DNA from: an uncultured Granulosicoccaceae bacterium
GTDB lineage: Bacteria; Pseudomonadota; Gammaproteobacteria; Granulosicoccales; Granulosicoccaceae
Assembly: GCA_938007995.1 (NCBI GenBank)
Contig: CALLLW010000002.1
Span: 96,759 to 160,758 of the forward strand
Direction: 5' to 3'
DNA: 64,000 nt
A program made the translations under genes and the position numbers. Of this stretch, positions 55,842 through 64,000 are shown one piece after another. A model generated the notes under the pieces. The model saw only the letters and a list, made by a program, of their open reading frames with translations. It was not told the DNA's origin and made no database searches. How positions within the stretch are numbered: the stretch's first letter is position 1; each line of letters starts with the position of its first letter.

Positions 55842-58445
55842 ATGGCATCAGTAAACTTCCCCAATCAGTTTTACATTGGTCGACGTGTTGATCCAAAAAC
55901 CGGAGATGCCACCGAAGAGCCGCAAGTTTATGATCCGGATGATCTGACCACACACGCTGTGGTGGTCGGTATGACAGGGTCTGGTAAAACCGGTTTGTGT
56001 CTGGATATGATGGAGGAGGCGGCGCTTAATAATCTGCCGGCCATTCTGATCGATCCGAAAGGTGACATTACCAATCTATTGCTACATTTTCCGGAGTTGT
56101 TGCCTGAAGATTTTCACCCGTGGATTAATGCTAATGACGCCAGGCGTGACGGTAAGACGACCGAACAAGCAGCAGCCGAGACAGCAGCCTTGTGGAAAGA
56201 TGGCCTGAAACAATGGGGCATCGAATCTGATCGCATTCAACAGTTAAAAGATTCAGTTGACCGGGCCGTCTACACACCTGGCTCAACGTCAGGCAAGCCA
56301 ATAAGCATTCTTGCCTCGCTAAACGCTCCGGATGCCAACTGGGATACTCAGCAGGAGGTTCTACTGGAGCAAATTGAAGGCACAGTGACTGCCTTACTTG
56401 GATTGATCGGGTTCGATAATATCGATCCTGTCAGTGATCCTGAGCATATTTTGATATCGAAAATTATTGCTGACTCATGGGCCGCAGGTAAAGATGTTGA
56501 TATGGGTGAGTTGATCATGCAGACCCAGAATCCACCGTTTGAGAAGCTGGGCTTTTTCAGCGTTGATCAATTCTTCCCGAAGAAAAAACGCACAGCGTTG
56601 GCAATGAAGCTTAACAGCATTGTGGCCGCTCCGTCTTTTCAGCCGTGGATAAGCGGTGAACCGCTGGATATACAGTCTCTGTTGTACACCGAAGAGGGCA
56701 AGCCAAAACACAGCATCTTTTATATTGCACATTTGAGTGAGACAGAGCGAATGTTTATTGTCACGCTCTTGTACTCTGCCATAGAGACCTGGATGCGGTC
56801 GCAGTCCGGCAGTGGCAGTTTGCGGGCACTGGTCTACTTTGATGAAGTCTTCGGTTACCTACCGCCAACAGCTAACCCGCCCTCAAAAAAACCGATGCTG
56901 CGGATGTTTAAGCAGGCGCGTGCTTTTGGAGTCGGCATGGTGGTGGCAACCCAGAATCCTGTCGATATCGACTATAAAGGTCTGTCAAATGCCGGTACCT
57001 GGTTGGTTGGCAGGTTACAAACAGAGCGTGATAAGGAAAGACTGCTCGACGGTCTGCAGGGCGCTAGCGGTGGCGAGTTTGATCGCAGCGCTTCGGATAA
57101 AATGCTCTCCAGTCTGGGTAAGCGTCAGTTTATGATCAACAATGTTCATGACCGCAACGGCCCGTCGTTGTTTCAAACCCGCTGGGCAATGAACTATATG
57201 GCCGGGCCAATGACGCGTAAGCAGATCGCCGGCCTGAATCAACTCGCAGGCGTGAGCAACGAAGCCACACAGAAGACCGGTCAATCTGCCAAAACCCGGT
57301 CTGGCAAATCTACAGAGGACGTGCGGAAACTCGATGGCCATACAGCAGCCAGAGAGCAAGCAACCAGAGAGCCTGTTGATAAACAAGTGCCACAACCTGC
57401 AGCTGTATCTGCAACCGGCATCGATAAAGCACTGAAAAACTACACCCGGACCCGACCGGCTTTTTCTACCTCACTCGACGAGTATTACCTGCCGCTACAG
57501 TACAGCTTCTCTCGTGCCCTGCAAAAAGGTAAAACACCGGTATCAGTTGATGATGCAGAAAAAATTGCCCTGATCTATGAGCCGGCGTTGCTGATGCAGG
57601 TAGACGTTCTGTACACCGATAGAAAGGGCAGCTACAGCGAGCGCAGACGTTATGCGGTAAAAATACCTGAGCCGTCAAAGCGGGTTTCTGTGGATTTCTC
57701 TCGCTATACAATAGATACGGTTAATCCGGACAATCTCGATCTTGAGCCGGAAGACGATGCTTACTACACCGCGATTGATGAAATTTATTCAAGCTCACGC
57801 AAGATCAAGCCGGTATCTCGCAAGTATATTGATCATATCTATCGAGAAGCAGTGCTGCCGTTGCACTCCAACACTGTATTAAAAATGACTTCAGAGCCGA
57901 GTGAGTCAAGGCAGAGTTTTTATCAGCGTTGTCTTGATGAGGCAGAAGAGAAAGAAGAAGTGGAAATTGACAAAATACAATCACGCTTCGATAAACAGCT
58001 TGATCGCCTGCACACAAAAATTAGACGTGAACAGCGCGATCTTGAAGAAGACGAAGACACACTGGCAGCTTTAAAAGTAGAGACGATGGTCAGCTACAGC
58101 AGAGCGCTGGCAGGATTTGCCGGTGGCCTGTTTGGTCGTCGGCGACGCTCCAACCTGAGTTCAACGCTAAGCAAACGACGCCAGAAACAAAATGCCGAGG
58201 CAGATGTGCGCGAGTCTCTCGAAGAGTTAGATGCGTTAAGGAGTCAGCTGGAAAAAATGACCGATGAACACAGAAGGGAAATGCTAAAGATTGATCAAAA
58301 ATGGCACGACATTGCAGCAGAGATTGAGTTGGTTAATGTTTCGCCATTGAAGAAAAATATCGAGCTGGAGCTGTTTGGCGTTTTGTGGCAACCGCATTGG
58401 CTGGCGCGAGTTAATGGTAAAGTGCGGTCGTTACCTGCCGGATAA
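55842..58445 (+). CDS. HerA-like ATPase with C-terminal coiled coil
   Basis: From ATG 55842 the protein has 867 residues; the longer frame from 55749 adds 31 residues unlike the family. The ATPase core has Walker A GMTGSGKTGL (about 38-47) and Walker B LVYFDEVFGYLP. The sequence FYIGRRVDPKTG at the start is typical of DUF87/HerA-type proteins. The C-terminal 280 residues carry long charged coiled coils (QSRFDKQLDRLHTKIRREQR) and an Ala-Gly-rich patch. It may act on DNA or in quality control. HerA proteins in other bacteria pair with NurA or SIR2-type effectors, but no such partner is adjacent. The role is unknown. Confidence 0.82.
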   Translation: MASVNFPNQFYIGRRVDPKTGDATEEPQVYDPDDLTTHAVVVGMTGSGKTGLCLDMMEEAALNNLPAILIDPKGDITNLLLHFPELLPEDFHPWINANDARRDGKTTEQAAAETAALWKDGLKQWGIESDRIQQLKDSVDRAVYTPGSTSGKPISILASLNAPDANWDTQQEVLLEQIEGTVTALLGLIGFDNIDPVSDPEHILISKIIADSWAAGKDVDMGELIMQTQNPPFEKLGFFSVDQFFPKKKRTALAMKLNSIVAAPSFQPWISGEPLDIQSLLYTEEGKPKHSIFYIAHLSETERMFIVTLLYSAIETWMRSQSGSGSLRALVYFDEVFGYLPPTANPPSKKPMLRMFKQARAFGVGMVVATQNPVDIDYKGLSNAGTWLVGRLQTERDKERLLDGLQGASGGEFDRSASDKMLSSLGKRQFMINNVHDRNGPSLFQTRWAMNYMAGPMTRKQIAGLNQLAGVSNEATQKTGQSAKTRSGKSTEDVRKLDGHTAAREQATREPVDKQVPQPAAVSATGIDKALKNYTRTRPAFSTSLDEYYLPLQYSFSRALQKGKTPVSVDDAEKIALIYEPALLMQVDVLYTDRKGSYSERRRYAVKIPEPSKRVSVDFSRYTIDTVNPDNLDLEPEDDAYYTAIDEIYSSSRKIKPVSRKYIDHIYREAVLPLHSNTVLKMTSEPSESRQSFYQRCLDEAEEKEEVEIDKIQSRFDKQLDRLHTKIRREQRDLEEDEDTLAALKVETMVSYSRALAGFAGGLFGRRRRSNLSSTLSKRRQKQNAEADVRESLEELDALRSQLEKMTDEHRREMLKIDQKWHDIAAEIELVNVSPLKKNIELELFGVLWQPHWLARVNGKVRSLPAG

Positions 58446-58511
58446 ACTCTACAGCAGCGGTGTGTGATTAACCTGTCTTGCCGCTGCAAAAAACAGTGCT
58501 TTCTGCAGCAA

Positions 58512-60041
58512 TTACATTGTCGCTAATTTGCCTTTTTCTGCTTTGCCAGTCGGGGTGCGAGGTATTTCTTTCATCACTTGCAAATGAGCAGGGATCATAT
58601 GTTTGGCCATTTTGCCACGGCAGTGCTCTGCCAGTTCGGCGTGAGTAACTGACATGCCGTGTTTGCAAACGACAAAAGCTTTAATCTCCTCTTCACTGAG
58701 CGCACTGGCCACGCCGATCACGGCACAGTCTTCAATGCTGCTGTGTGTGAGGACGACCTCTTCAACTTCGAAGCCTGATACCATCTCACCCTTAACGCGA
58801 ATGCGTTCTGTTTTGCGGCAAACAAAGTAGAACAAACCGTCCTTATCGATACGTGCGATGTCACCGGTATGAAACCACAGGTTACGTCGGCTTTTCAGCG
58901 TGGCGTCCGGCATGCCGAAGTACTCGTCAGAAATAATGCCCGGCTCTTTGGGTCGAATCAGCATTTCACCGGCGACACCTGCCGGTAAAGGGTTATCCTG
59001 CTCATCGGCGATCATCACTTCAAATGCGGGTAGTATCAGTCCACCCTCGTGATCCCACTGCGGAACGACCACCCAGCCGCCGTCAGTTGATCCGTAGCCG
59101 CCGCCCGGTATCAGATGCGTATTAAACCGTGCATCAAACTTTGCTTTTGGAACTGGCGCCGGAGTTGCCCAGCATCTGCTGACACAATGTTCTTTTTCTG
59201 CTGGTTGTGCAGGTGCTGACCAGAGCAACTGTTGCACTGAGCCGAGCATCATGAACCAGGTAACCTTGTATTTTTTAATCTCAGGCCAGAAGCTTGAAAC
59301 ACTGAAGCCATCGCGCAGGATAACCTGACCACCGGTGATCATCGTCGACAAAATATCGTAGTACGCAGGGCCAATATGCGACAGCGGGTAGGGGGAATAA
59401 ACAACATCATCGCCTGTCACTCTGAATGGCGGGATAACATTCATTGCGGTTCTGATGGCGTACTTATGAGAAAGCACACAACCTTTCGATACACCGGTAG
59501 TTCCGGAGGTAAACATAATTGATGCAGTGGATAACTCGTGTTCAGTGCACTCAATGTGGCTGATGTCGTCTGACAGCATTGATTCAAATTTAATAATTTT
59601 ATGATCAGGAAATAATGCCTGCGCCTGATCAGCTTCATCAGTGACTATAATTGTTGTAAGCAGGTCGAGCTCATCAATGATTGCATGCAGCGCCTCAAAG
59701 TGTGCGGCTGAGGTAATAAGAACCGGCGTCTTTGTGAGTGAAATAGTTCTCGCGAGCGAGATGCCACGGAATGTCCGGTTTATGGATACTTCTATTGATC
59801 CGAGTTTCTTAAGCGCATAAGTGCAAGCCAAATAGTTTGCGCTGTTCTCAAGCATAATTGCCATGTGCGTTGGCAACTGCCCAAGTGTGTCCTGTAAGCC
59901 ATGCGCAATGCGGTTGCTAAGTTGTTCGAACTCGCTGTAAGTCCAGGTTTCATCCGTGGGTGCAATAGTCAGAAAGGTTCGGTCCGAATACTTCACTGAG
60001 CAGCGGTGCAGGAGTTCTCCAAGTGTGACGGGATCTTTCAT
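58512..60041 (-). CDS. AMP-forming acyl-CoA/carnitine-CoA ligase-like enzyme
   Basis: The 509-residue enzyme has the P-loop MFTSGTTGVSKGCVLSH, the substrate segment YGSTDGGWVVVPQWD, WFHTGDIARID, the hinge ERIRVKGEMVSG and Lys near the end (RTPTGKAEKGKL). It resembles crotonobetaine/carnitine-CoA ligase (CaiC) and related ligases more than long-chain acyl-CoA synthetases. A link to quaternary-amine metabolism is tempting but unsupported because no caiA/B/D/T genes are near. It stands alone on the minus strand. Confidence 0.8.
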   Translation of the reverse strand: MKDPVTLGELLHRCSVKYSDRTFLTIAPTDETWTYSEFEQLSNRIAHGLQDTLGQLPTHMAIMLENSANYLACTYALKKLGSIEVSINRTFRGISLARTISLTKTPVLITSAAHFEALHAIIDELDLLTTIIVTDEADQAQALFPDHKIIKFESMLSDDISHIECTEHELSTASIMFTSGTTGVSKGCVLSHKYAIRTAMNVIPPFRVTGDDVVYSPYPLSHIGPAYYDILSTMITGGQVILRDGFSVSSFWPEIKKYKVTWFMMLGSVQQLLWSAPAQPAEKEHCVSRCWATPAPVPKAKFDARFNTHLIPGGGYGSTDGGWVVVPQWDHEGGLILPAFEVMIADEQDNPLPAGVAGEMLIRPKEPGIISDEYFGMPDATLKSRRNLWFHTGDIARIDKDGLFYFVCRKTERIRVKGEMVSGFEVEEVVLTHSSIEDCAVIGVASALSEEEIKAFVVCKHGMSVTHAELAEHCRGKMAKHMIPAHLQVMKEIPRTPTGKAEKGKLATM

Positions 60042-60539
60042 CGGAAACCTGCCTGATCATGCTATCTGCGAGACTGAATTCTCGAAGTGTAGATAAGCGA
60101 ATCAGCGGATGGAATAGCTGAATGCGTACTTTCCTGTGAGTGTCTTTGCGCATTTGCGTTGCCCGTGCTTACGTTGTTTTCCACGCGTGAATCGGGCGGT
60201 TGCGGGTGTGTCTGCCAATGCGGCTTGCCAGTGGGGATTGCCAGTGTGGATTGTCATGGCAGCGTGTGTCCGCCGGAGCAATTGCCACCACTGGTCCTCA
60301 GAGATAAGTTTTCTGTGAGCGACAACTGTTTATATGGCTGTGGGGTGGGTGCTACCGCTTGATCGTTTGCAGTTGGCAAAACTGTGGAACAGGTCTTTAA
60401 ATTTCAGTGAATTGCACGAATCTACGGGTGCTCACGGCATACGAAAAGAGCGACTTTCAAGCAGCACTAGCGTATCCTTCGCAGGTGATGCGCTGGCCAG
60501 TGGGCAGTGCAACAGACAATCCTTTTGACGGAGAATTTG
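60042..60539. other. Intergenic region between CaiC-like gene and amino-acid binding protein
   Basis: These 498 bases contain a 13-bp tandem array (60213-60264) and otherwise no convincing frame. Promoters for the two divergent genes must lie here but are not resolvable by eye. Confidence 0.5.
60213..60264. repeat. 13-bp tandem array, four units
   Basis: Units start at 60213, 60226, 60239 and 60252: TGCCAATGCGGCT, TGCCAGTGGGGAT, TGCCAGTGTGGAT and TGTCATGGCAGCG. The last unit has drifted. Confidence 0.7.
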
Positions 60540-61289
60540 ATGAACAAAATAATCACAGGCTTGGCACTGGGTGCAATGCTTGGCGCAGGCTCAAGCTTCG
60601 CCGCTGATGTAAGAATCGGTACTGAGGGTGCGTATGCACCGTGGAACTTCCTTGATGACAGCGGCAAGCTGGCGGGTTACGAAATCGATCTAGGCAATGA
60701 GTTATGCAAGCGTGCGGAACTGGAGTGTGAGTGGGTAATCAATGAATGGGACTCTATTATCCCAAATCTGCTGGCTGGTAACTATGACGTGATAATGGCA
60801 GGAATGTCAGTTACTGACGAGCGTAAGGAAACAATCGACTTTAGCGCTGATTACTATCCACCGGATCCTTCTAAATATGCAGGTTCACCTGATGTTGACG
60901 TTGATTGGGAGAATCCGAAGGGGCTTAAGATTGGTGCGCAAGGCGCTACAATTCATGCTGCGTACCTCGAAGATAATTTCAGTGATGGCAACACAATTTT
61001 GACTTATGAGACCCCCGATCAATCGGTCGCCGATTTGATGGCTGGTAACATAGATTTGTTGTTGGCGGATAATTCGTTCTTAGCACCTGTTATTGAGGGC
61101 AGTGGCGGAGCCGTATCATTTGTCGGTCCTGAAGTTGCGATCGGCGGCGGGGTTGCTATGGGGTTGCGTAAAGGTGATGCAGAGCTCGCAAAAAAGTTGG
61201 AAACCGCGTTAGAAGAAATGAAGGCTGACGGTTCGGTCGATAAACTTTTAATGGAATATTTCGAACTTGAGCCTACCTACGGCGAGTAA
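60540..61289 (+). CDS. Amino-acid ABC transporter periplasmic binding protein
   Basis: The 249-residue protein starts at ATG 60540 with GACGGAG eight bases upstream; a frame from 60507 is not the real start. It has a signal peptide (GAGSSFA, cleaved near residue 21). Polar-amino-acid binding-protein motifs follow: IGTEGAYAPWNFLDDSG, GYEIDLGNELC, MAGMSVTDERK and ADLMAGNIDLLLADN. It resembles lysine/arginine/ornithine or histidine binders (HisJ/ArtJ/AotJ type). Two permease genes follow after a terminator. Confidence 0.9.
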   Translation: MNKIITGLALGAMLGAGSSFAADVRIGTEGAYAPWNFLDDSGKLAGYEIDLGNELCKRAELECEWVINEWDSIIPNLLAGNYDVIMAGMSVTDERKETIDFSADYYPPDPSKYAGSPDVDVDWENPKGLKIGAQGATIHAAYLEDNFSDGNTILTYETPDQSVADLMAGNIDLLLADNSFLAPVIEGSGGAVSFVGPEVAIGGGVAMGLRKGDAELAKKLETALEEMKADGSVDKLLMEYFELEPTYGE

Positions 61290-61329
61290 TTCCAAGGGGC
61301 GCTTGCCCTGAAATCGTAGTGAGTCTTTG

Positions 61330-61362
61330 AAAGCCGGAGTGTATAATCACTCCGGCTTTTTT
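61330..61362 (+). terminator. Intrinsic terminator after the binding-protein gene
   Basis: A 12-bp perfect stem AAAGCCGGAGTG / CACTCCGGCTTT with loop TATAAT is followed by a T-run. It should reduce transcription into the permease genes and allow the binding protein to be made in excess. Confidence 0.92.
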
Positions 61363-61482
61363 ATTTGCTGCGGATAAGCTTTTGCAGCTGACTGTTCCCT
61401 TGCGTTGCGAAGCCAAAAGACTTTTTCAACGTTGAGCGGTCTTTGTCTCTGTTTGAGTGTATCACTGCTTCATCTTATCTCT

Positions 61483-61550
61483 GGTCAACCCTTATCCCGG
61501 GTTAATCCTGATCCATGGTCAATCTTCATCTCTGGTTAATGATAATATTC
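61483..61550. repeat. 17-bp tandem array before the permease genes
   Basis: Units start at 61483, 61500, 61517 and 61534: GGTCAACCCTTATCCCG, GGTTAATCCTGATCCAT, GGTCAATCTTCATCTCT and GGTTAATGATAATATTC. The array ends five bases before the start codon at 61555, so it overlaps where a promoter or leader would be. Confidence 0.7.
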
Positions 61551-61554
61551 ATCG

Positions 61555-62397
61555 ATGCTTGAAACTCTCGCAAACTGGGTGTCTCTGAATATCTCCGAAG
61601 AGGCAGGAACCTGGTTTCAGTACTTTAGCAATGGTAAGCACCTCGCCTGGTATGCGAGTGTTCGGTATACCTTGTTCGCTGCGGTGGTCGGCGCAATTGT
61701 AGCGGTGCTGTTTGGCGTTATAGGTGCAGCAGCGAGACGGTCCGGTTTTGCACCGTTAAGATGGTTGGGCCTGACCTACACCACCATGGTGCGAGGCATA
61801 CCTGACGTTCTATTCATTCTGTTTTTTCCACTGGCTTTTGAGCAGCTGGTTGAGTTTGTGATCTCCCGTAGCGCGTGTACTGCAGCAGAGTTGGCAAGCG
61901 GCGCATGGCCGCCCTGCGATGCAGCGCAGTGGTATCTGTCTACCACTGAATATCTGATTATGGCGAGTGTGTCGCTTGGCATCGTCTACGGTGCGTTCGC
62001 CGCCAATGTGATTCATGGAGCAATGAACTCAGTGCCGAAAGGTCAGCTGGAATCAGCTCGCGCGTTTGGCTTTACCAACCGCCAGATCTTCTGGAATTTT
62101 CAGGTCAGGCAGATGTGGGTTTATGCTTTGCCCGGTCTGTCAAATGTATGGATGTTGTTGCTTAAGGCAACCAGCTTTTTATCGTTAATGCAGATCGCGG
62201 ATATTGTACTTTGGGCAGACAGACTGGGCGCGCCTAACTACTTTGCGCGTGCAGGGTTGGTGCACCCTGACTGGCGCTGGAAATATTATTTTGTGTTGTT
62301 TCTGTTTTACATTTTGCTGACAGTGATATCCGAACGTATCTTTGAATGGCTGCAGCGCAGAGCCGGTCGCGGCATGGCCTTGCACGGAGCGGACTAG
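61555..62397 (+). CDS. Amino-acid ABC transporter permease (HisQ type)
   Basis: The 280-residue protein has about five or six membrane helices and the HAAA-family permease loop (MVRGIPDVLFILFFP near the start, then GQLESARAFGFTNRQIFW with the conserved EAA-like contact). It should pair with the next permease. It starts 266 bases after the binding-protein stop, beyond a terminator and a 17-bp array, with a poor ribosome site. No ATPase gene of the HisP/GlnQ type is beside it. Confidence 0.88.
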   Translation: MLETLANWVSLNISEEAGTWFQYFSNGKHLAWYASVRYTLFAAVVGAIVAVLFGVIGAAARRSGFAPLRWLGLTYTTMVRGIPDVLFILFFPLAFEQLVEFVISRSACTAAELASGAWPPCDAAQWYLSTTEYLIMASVSLGIVYGAFAANVIHGAMNSVPKGQLESARAFGFTNRQIFWNFQVRQMWVYALPGLSNVWMLLLKATSFLSLMQIADIVLWADRLGAPNYFARAGLVHPDWRWKYYFVLFLFYILLTVISERIFEWLQRRAGRGMALHGAD

Positions 62398-63159
62398 ATG
62401 GATTGGTTGCTAGGCAATGCCATAGTGCAGGATATCATCACGCTCGCCAGACCGGCGACTTTCAACATTTATTTTGCACTGGTTTCCATACCAATCGGCT
62501 TTCCGTTTGCGGTATTGCTGGCCGTGATGAAAAACAGTAGCAACGGTTTGGTGTCCCGTATAGCGCGAACTTATATCTATGCGTTTAGAGGATCGCCGTT
62601 ATTCATTCAGTTTTTTATGTTTTATTCACTCATGCTGGCTTTTAACTTAAGTCACTGGAAGCCAATGGGTATTGATCATGTGGTGATGCACCCGTTATTT
62701 ATCGGGCCATTGGTGCTGATACTAAATACCAGCGCTTATGGTGCAGAAATATTTTATGGTGCACTGCGGACATTACCAAAGGGCGAAATGGAAGCCGCTC
62801 AGGCGTTTGGTATGAATCGCTGGCAAATTTTTACAACAGTTACCTGGCCTAATGTGCTGCGTCTGTCGTGGCCTGCGTATACCAATGAGGTGGTATTTTT
62901 ATTTCATGCGACCGCGCTGGTTTATTTTACCTTGCCGGTAATCAATGAACAGAAAGACCTGATGAATAAGGCCGGTGAGCTCTTCGAGCGCGACTACAAA
63001 GTGTTTTTGCACTTTGGCGTAGCAGGGTTGTATTTCCTGGTTTTGTCGATGCTGATATTTTTTATCTCCGGCTTGTTGTACAAAAGAATGAATGCCCACC
63101 TTGATTCTGCTGGTGAGGAACAAGCCAGCATCAAATTTAAACCCAATTACATCCGATAA
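62398..63159 (+). CDS. Amino-acid ABC transporter permease (HisM type)
   Basis: The 253-residue permease begins immediately after the stop of the previous gene (TAGATG). It has IYAFRGSPLFIQFFMFY and the EAA loop PKGEMEAAQAFGMNRWQIF with several membrane helices. It forms the second half of the permease pair. The expected ATP-binding gene does not follow; a terminator and then repeats do. Confidence 0.88.
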   Translation: MDWLLGNAIVQDIITLARPATFNIYFALVSIPIGFPFAVLLAVMKNSSNGLVSRIARTYIYAFRGSPLFIQFFMFYSLMLAFNLSHWKPMGIDHVVMHPLFIGPLVLILNTSAYGAEIFYGALRTLPKGEMEAAQAFGMNRWQIFTTVTWPNVLRLSWPAYTNEVVFLFHATALVYFTLPVINEQKDLMNKAGELFERDYKVFLHFGVAGLYFLVLSMLIFFISGLLYKRMNAHLDSAGEEQASIKFKPNYIR

Positions 63160-63287
63160 AGTCTTTGATGTAACCGTTTCTGCGAGAGGTTATGCGATGG
63201 GGGCTGTATCAGGTATACAGCCGCCCCGTTGATTTTTGGTTTTCACATTGGTTGCAGCATTGGCGGCTACGGTTGTGAAGTTAATCA
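63160..63287. other. Short intergenic region after the permease genes
   Basis: It holds a terminator-like hairpin (63197-63237) and no gene. The repeat array begins at 63288. Confidence 0.6.
63197..63237 (+). terminator. Terminator-like hairpin after the ABC permeases
   Basis: The stem GCTGTAT / ATACAGC (63203-63209 and 63215-63221), extended by GGGG/CCCC with one bulge, is followed by GTTGATTTTT. Confidence 0.65.
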
Positions 63288-63446
63288 GGGGGGATAAGCA
63301 AATCCACAGCAGAATCAAAGCCGGCATACTTTAGGTGGCAATGATGCAATCACCAACCCGATATCAAAGCGCATCCACCAATACCGCTGGTGACTTGCGC
63401 TCCATTTGCAGCGGAGTTATCGGTGGATGCGCAAGCTTATCCCCCC
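63288..63446. repeat. 158-bp palindromic element, copy 1
   Basis: The element begins GGGGGGATAAGC and ends GCTTATCCCCCC, a perfect 12-bp terminal inverted repeat. Inside, GCGCATCCACC and GGTGGATGCGC form a second inverted repeat, and CCGCTG/CAGCGG a third. It should fold into nested hairpins. No protein is encoded. Confidence 0.9.
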
Positions 63447-63502
63447 TACGTTTCAAGTGTTTATATTGCTGAAAACTCAGAATGGCCCGATACGCTCGCG
63501 TA

Positions 63503-63659
63503 GGGGGATAAGCAAATCTGCAGCAGAATCGAAGCCAGCATACATTACGTGGCAATGATGCAACCACCAACCCGATATCAAAGCGCATCCACCAATACCG
63601 CTGGTGACTTGCGTACCATTTGCAGCAGGTGATCGGTGGATGCGCAAGCTTATCCCCCC
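63503..63659. repeat. 158-bp palindromic element, copy 2
   Basis: It is nearly identical to copy 1 with a few base changes (five G residues at the left end, GTACC in place of GCTCC). It is separated from copy 1 by a 56-base spacer (63447-63502). Confidence 0.9.
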
Positions 63660-63715
63660 TACGTTTCAAGTGTTGATATGGCTGAACACTCAGAGTGGCC
63701 CGATACGCTCGCGTA

Positions 63716-63873
63716 GGGGGGATAAGCAAATCTGCAGCAGAATCAAAGCCAGCATACATTACGTGGCAATGATGCAACCACCAACCCGATATCAAAGCGC
63801 ATCCACCAATACCGCTGGTGACTTGTGTTCCATTTGCAGCAGGTGATCGGTGGATGCGCAAGCTTATCCCCCC
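63716..63873. repeat. 158-bp palindromic element, copy 3
   Basis: It is nearly identical to copy 2. The spacer before it (63660-63715) is also 56 bases and matches the first spacer closely, so the true repeat period is about 213-215 bases. Confidence 0.9.
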
Positions 63874-64000
63874 TCATATGTATGTGACCTGTCAAGTGAC
63901 TGTTTACGTTAAATTTCCATTGTTTTTATCAAGCTCTCTAAGTAGCACTGGAATAACTCATTCGATTGTTGAACATTCTCATATACGTGGGTTGGTTACC
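63874..64000. other. Window end after the repeat array
   Basis: These 127 AT-rich bases contain no gene or repeat that I can support. Confidence 0.5.

Noticed and set aside
63364..63861. A 165-residue minus-strand reading frame across the repeat array
   Set aside because: It is made entirely of the repeated element and its translated repeats. It has no ribosome site and no resemblance to a protein family.
63288..63873. CRISPR array
   Set aside because: The units are 158 bp and the spacers between them are themselves repeated, unlike CRISPR, and no cas genes are present.
1..64000. tRNA, rRNA or known riboswitch genes
   Set aside because: I scanned for T-loop-like motifs and structured leaders by eye and found none outside coding sequence. 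A covariance search would be needed to exclude weak ones.

Overview
This window looks like a piece of a gammaproteobacterial chromosome, probably marine. The block gyrA ... serA, tyrA-aroA-cmk-rpsA-ihfB-lapB-pyrF is a gammaproteobacterial housekeeping arrangement. The trimethylamine/TMAO genes (tmm, tdm) and the many two-component proteins fit a free-living marine heterotroph. I see no rRNA, tRNA, CRISPR array, prophage or transposase gene. The species cannot be named from the sequence alone.

Layout. (1) 0-5.7 kb: a signalling locus made of a soluble hybrid kinase with an HPt domain, a PhnD-like periplasmic binding protein with no transporter beside it, and a membrane hybrid kinase without HPt. 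(2) 5.8-15 kb: a stand-alone PEP-utiliser swivel domain that has lost its histidine, a lipoprotein, a [2Fe-2S] ferredoxin with its reductase, two envelope proteins, and a membrane Ser/Thr kinase. (3) 15-29.9 kb: a methylated-amine and ammonium island. A gntR-tdm-tmm operon on the minus strand (TMA to TMAO to dimethylamine plus formaldehyde) is divergent from a plus-strand operon with a glutamine-synthetase-family ligase, three glutamate-synthase-like subunits (MgsABC/GlxBCD type) and an unrecognised 128-residue protein. An Amt ammonium transporter with a coupled one-helix protein, an unknown protein and an acyl-CoA synthetase follow. (4) 29.9-32.8 kb: an XRE regulator divergent from a PspA-like protein and a polytopic membrane protein. 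(5) 32.9-51.2 kb: ubiG, gyrA, a J-domain-like protein, serA, an OmpA lipoprotein, tyrA-aroA-cmk-rpsA-ihfB-lapB-pyrF, a phosphoribosyltransferase and a threonine aldolase. (6) 51.2-63.2 kb: a third hybrid kinase, a cysteine-rich GFA-like protein, N-acetylglucosamine deacetylase plus kinase, a HerA-like ATPase, a CaiC-like ligase, and a polar amino-acid ABC importer lacking its ATPase. (7) 63.3-63.9 kb: three tandem copies of a 158-bp palindromic element.

How it works together. The central island would oxidise trimethylamine to TMAO, demethylate it with the methyl carbon leaving as formaldehyde, and pass the lower amine or ammonium into glutamate-linked metabolism. The dimethylamine monooxygenase and the N-methylglutamate dehydrogenase needed to complete the pathway are not here. 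Three copies of the heptamer TGGTACA around the gntR/ligase divergent promoter are candidate operators for the GntR protein.

A second theme is non-coding. Five separate intergenic regions carry short degenerate tandem arrays with different unit lengths (12, 13, 14, 17 and 18 bp), and the right end carries the larger hairpin-forming repeat array. The most unusual items are the histidine-less PEP swivel protein, the orphan 128-residue protein in the Mgs-like operon, the split phosphorelay around an orphan PhnD-like protein, and the repeat array at 63.3-63.9 kb.
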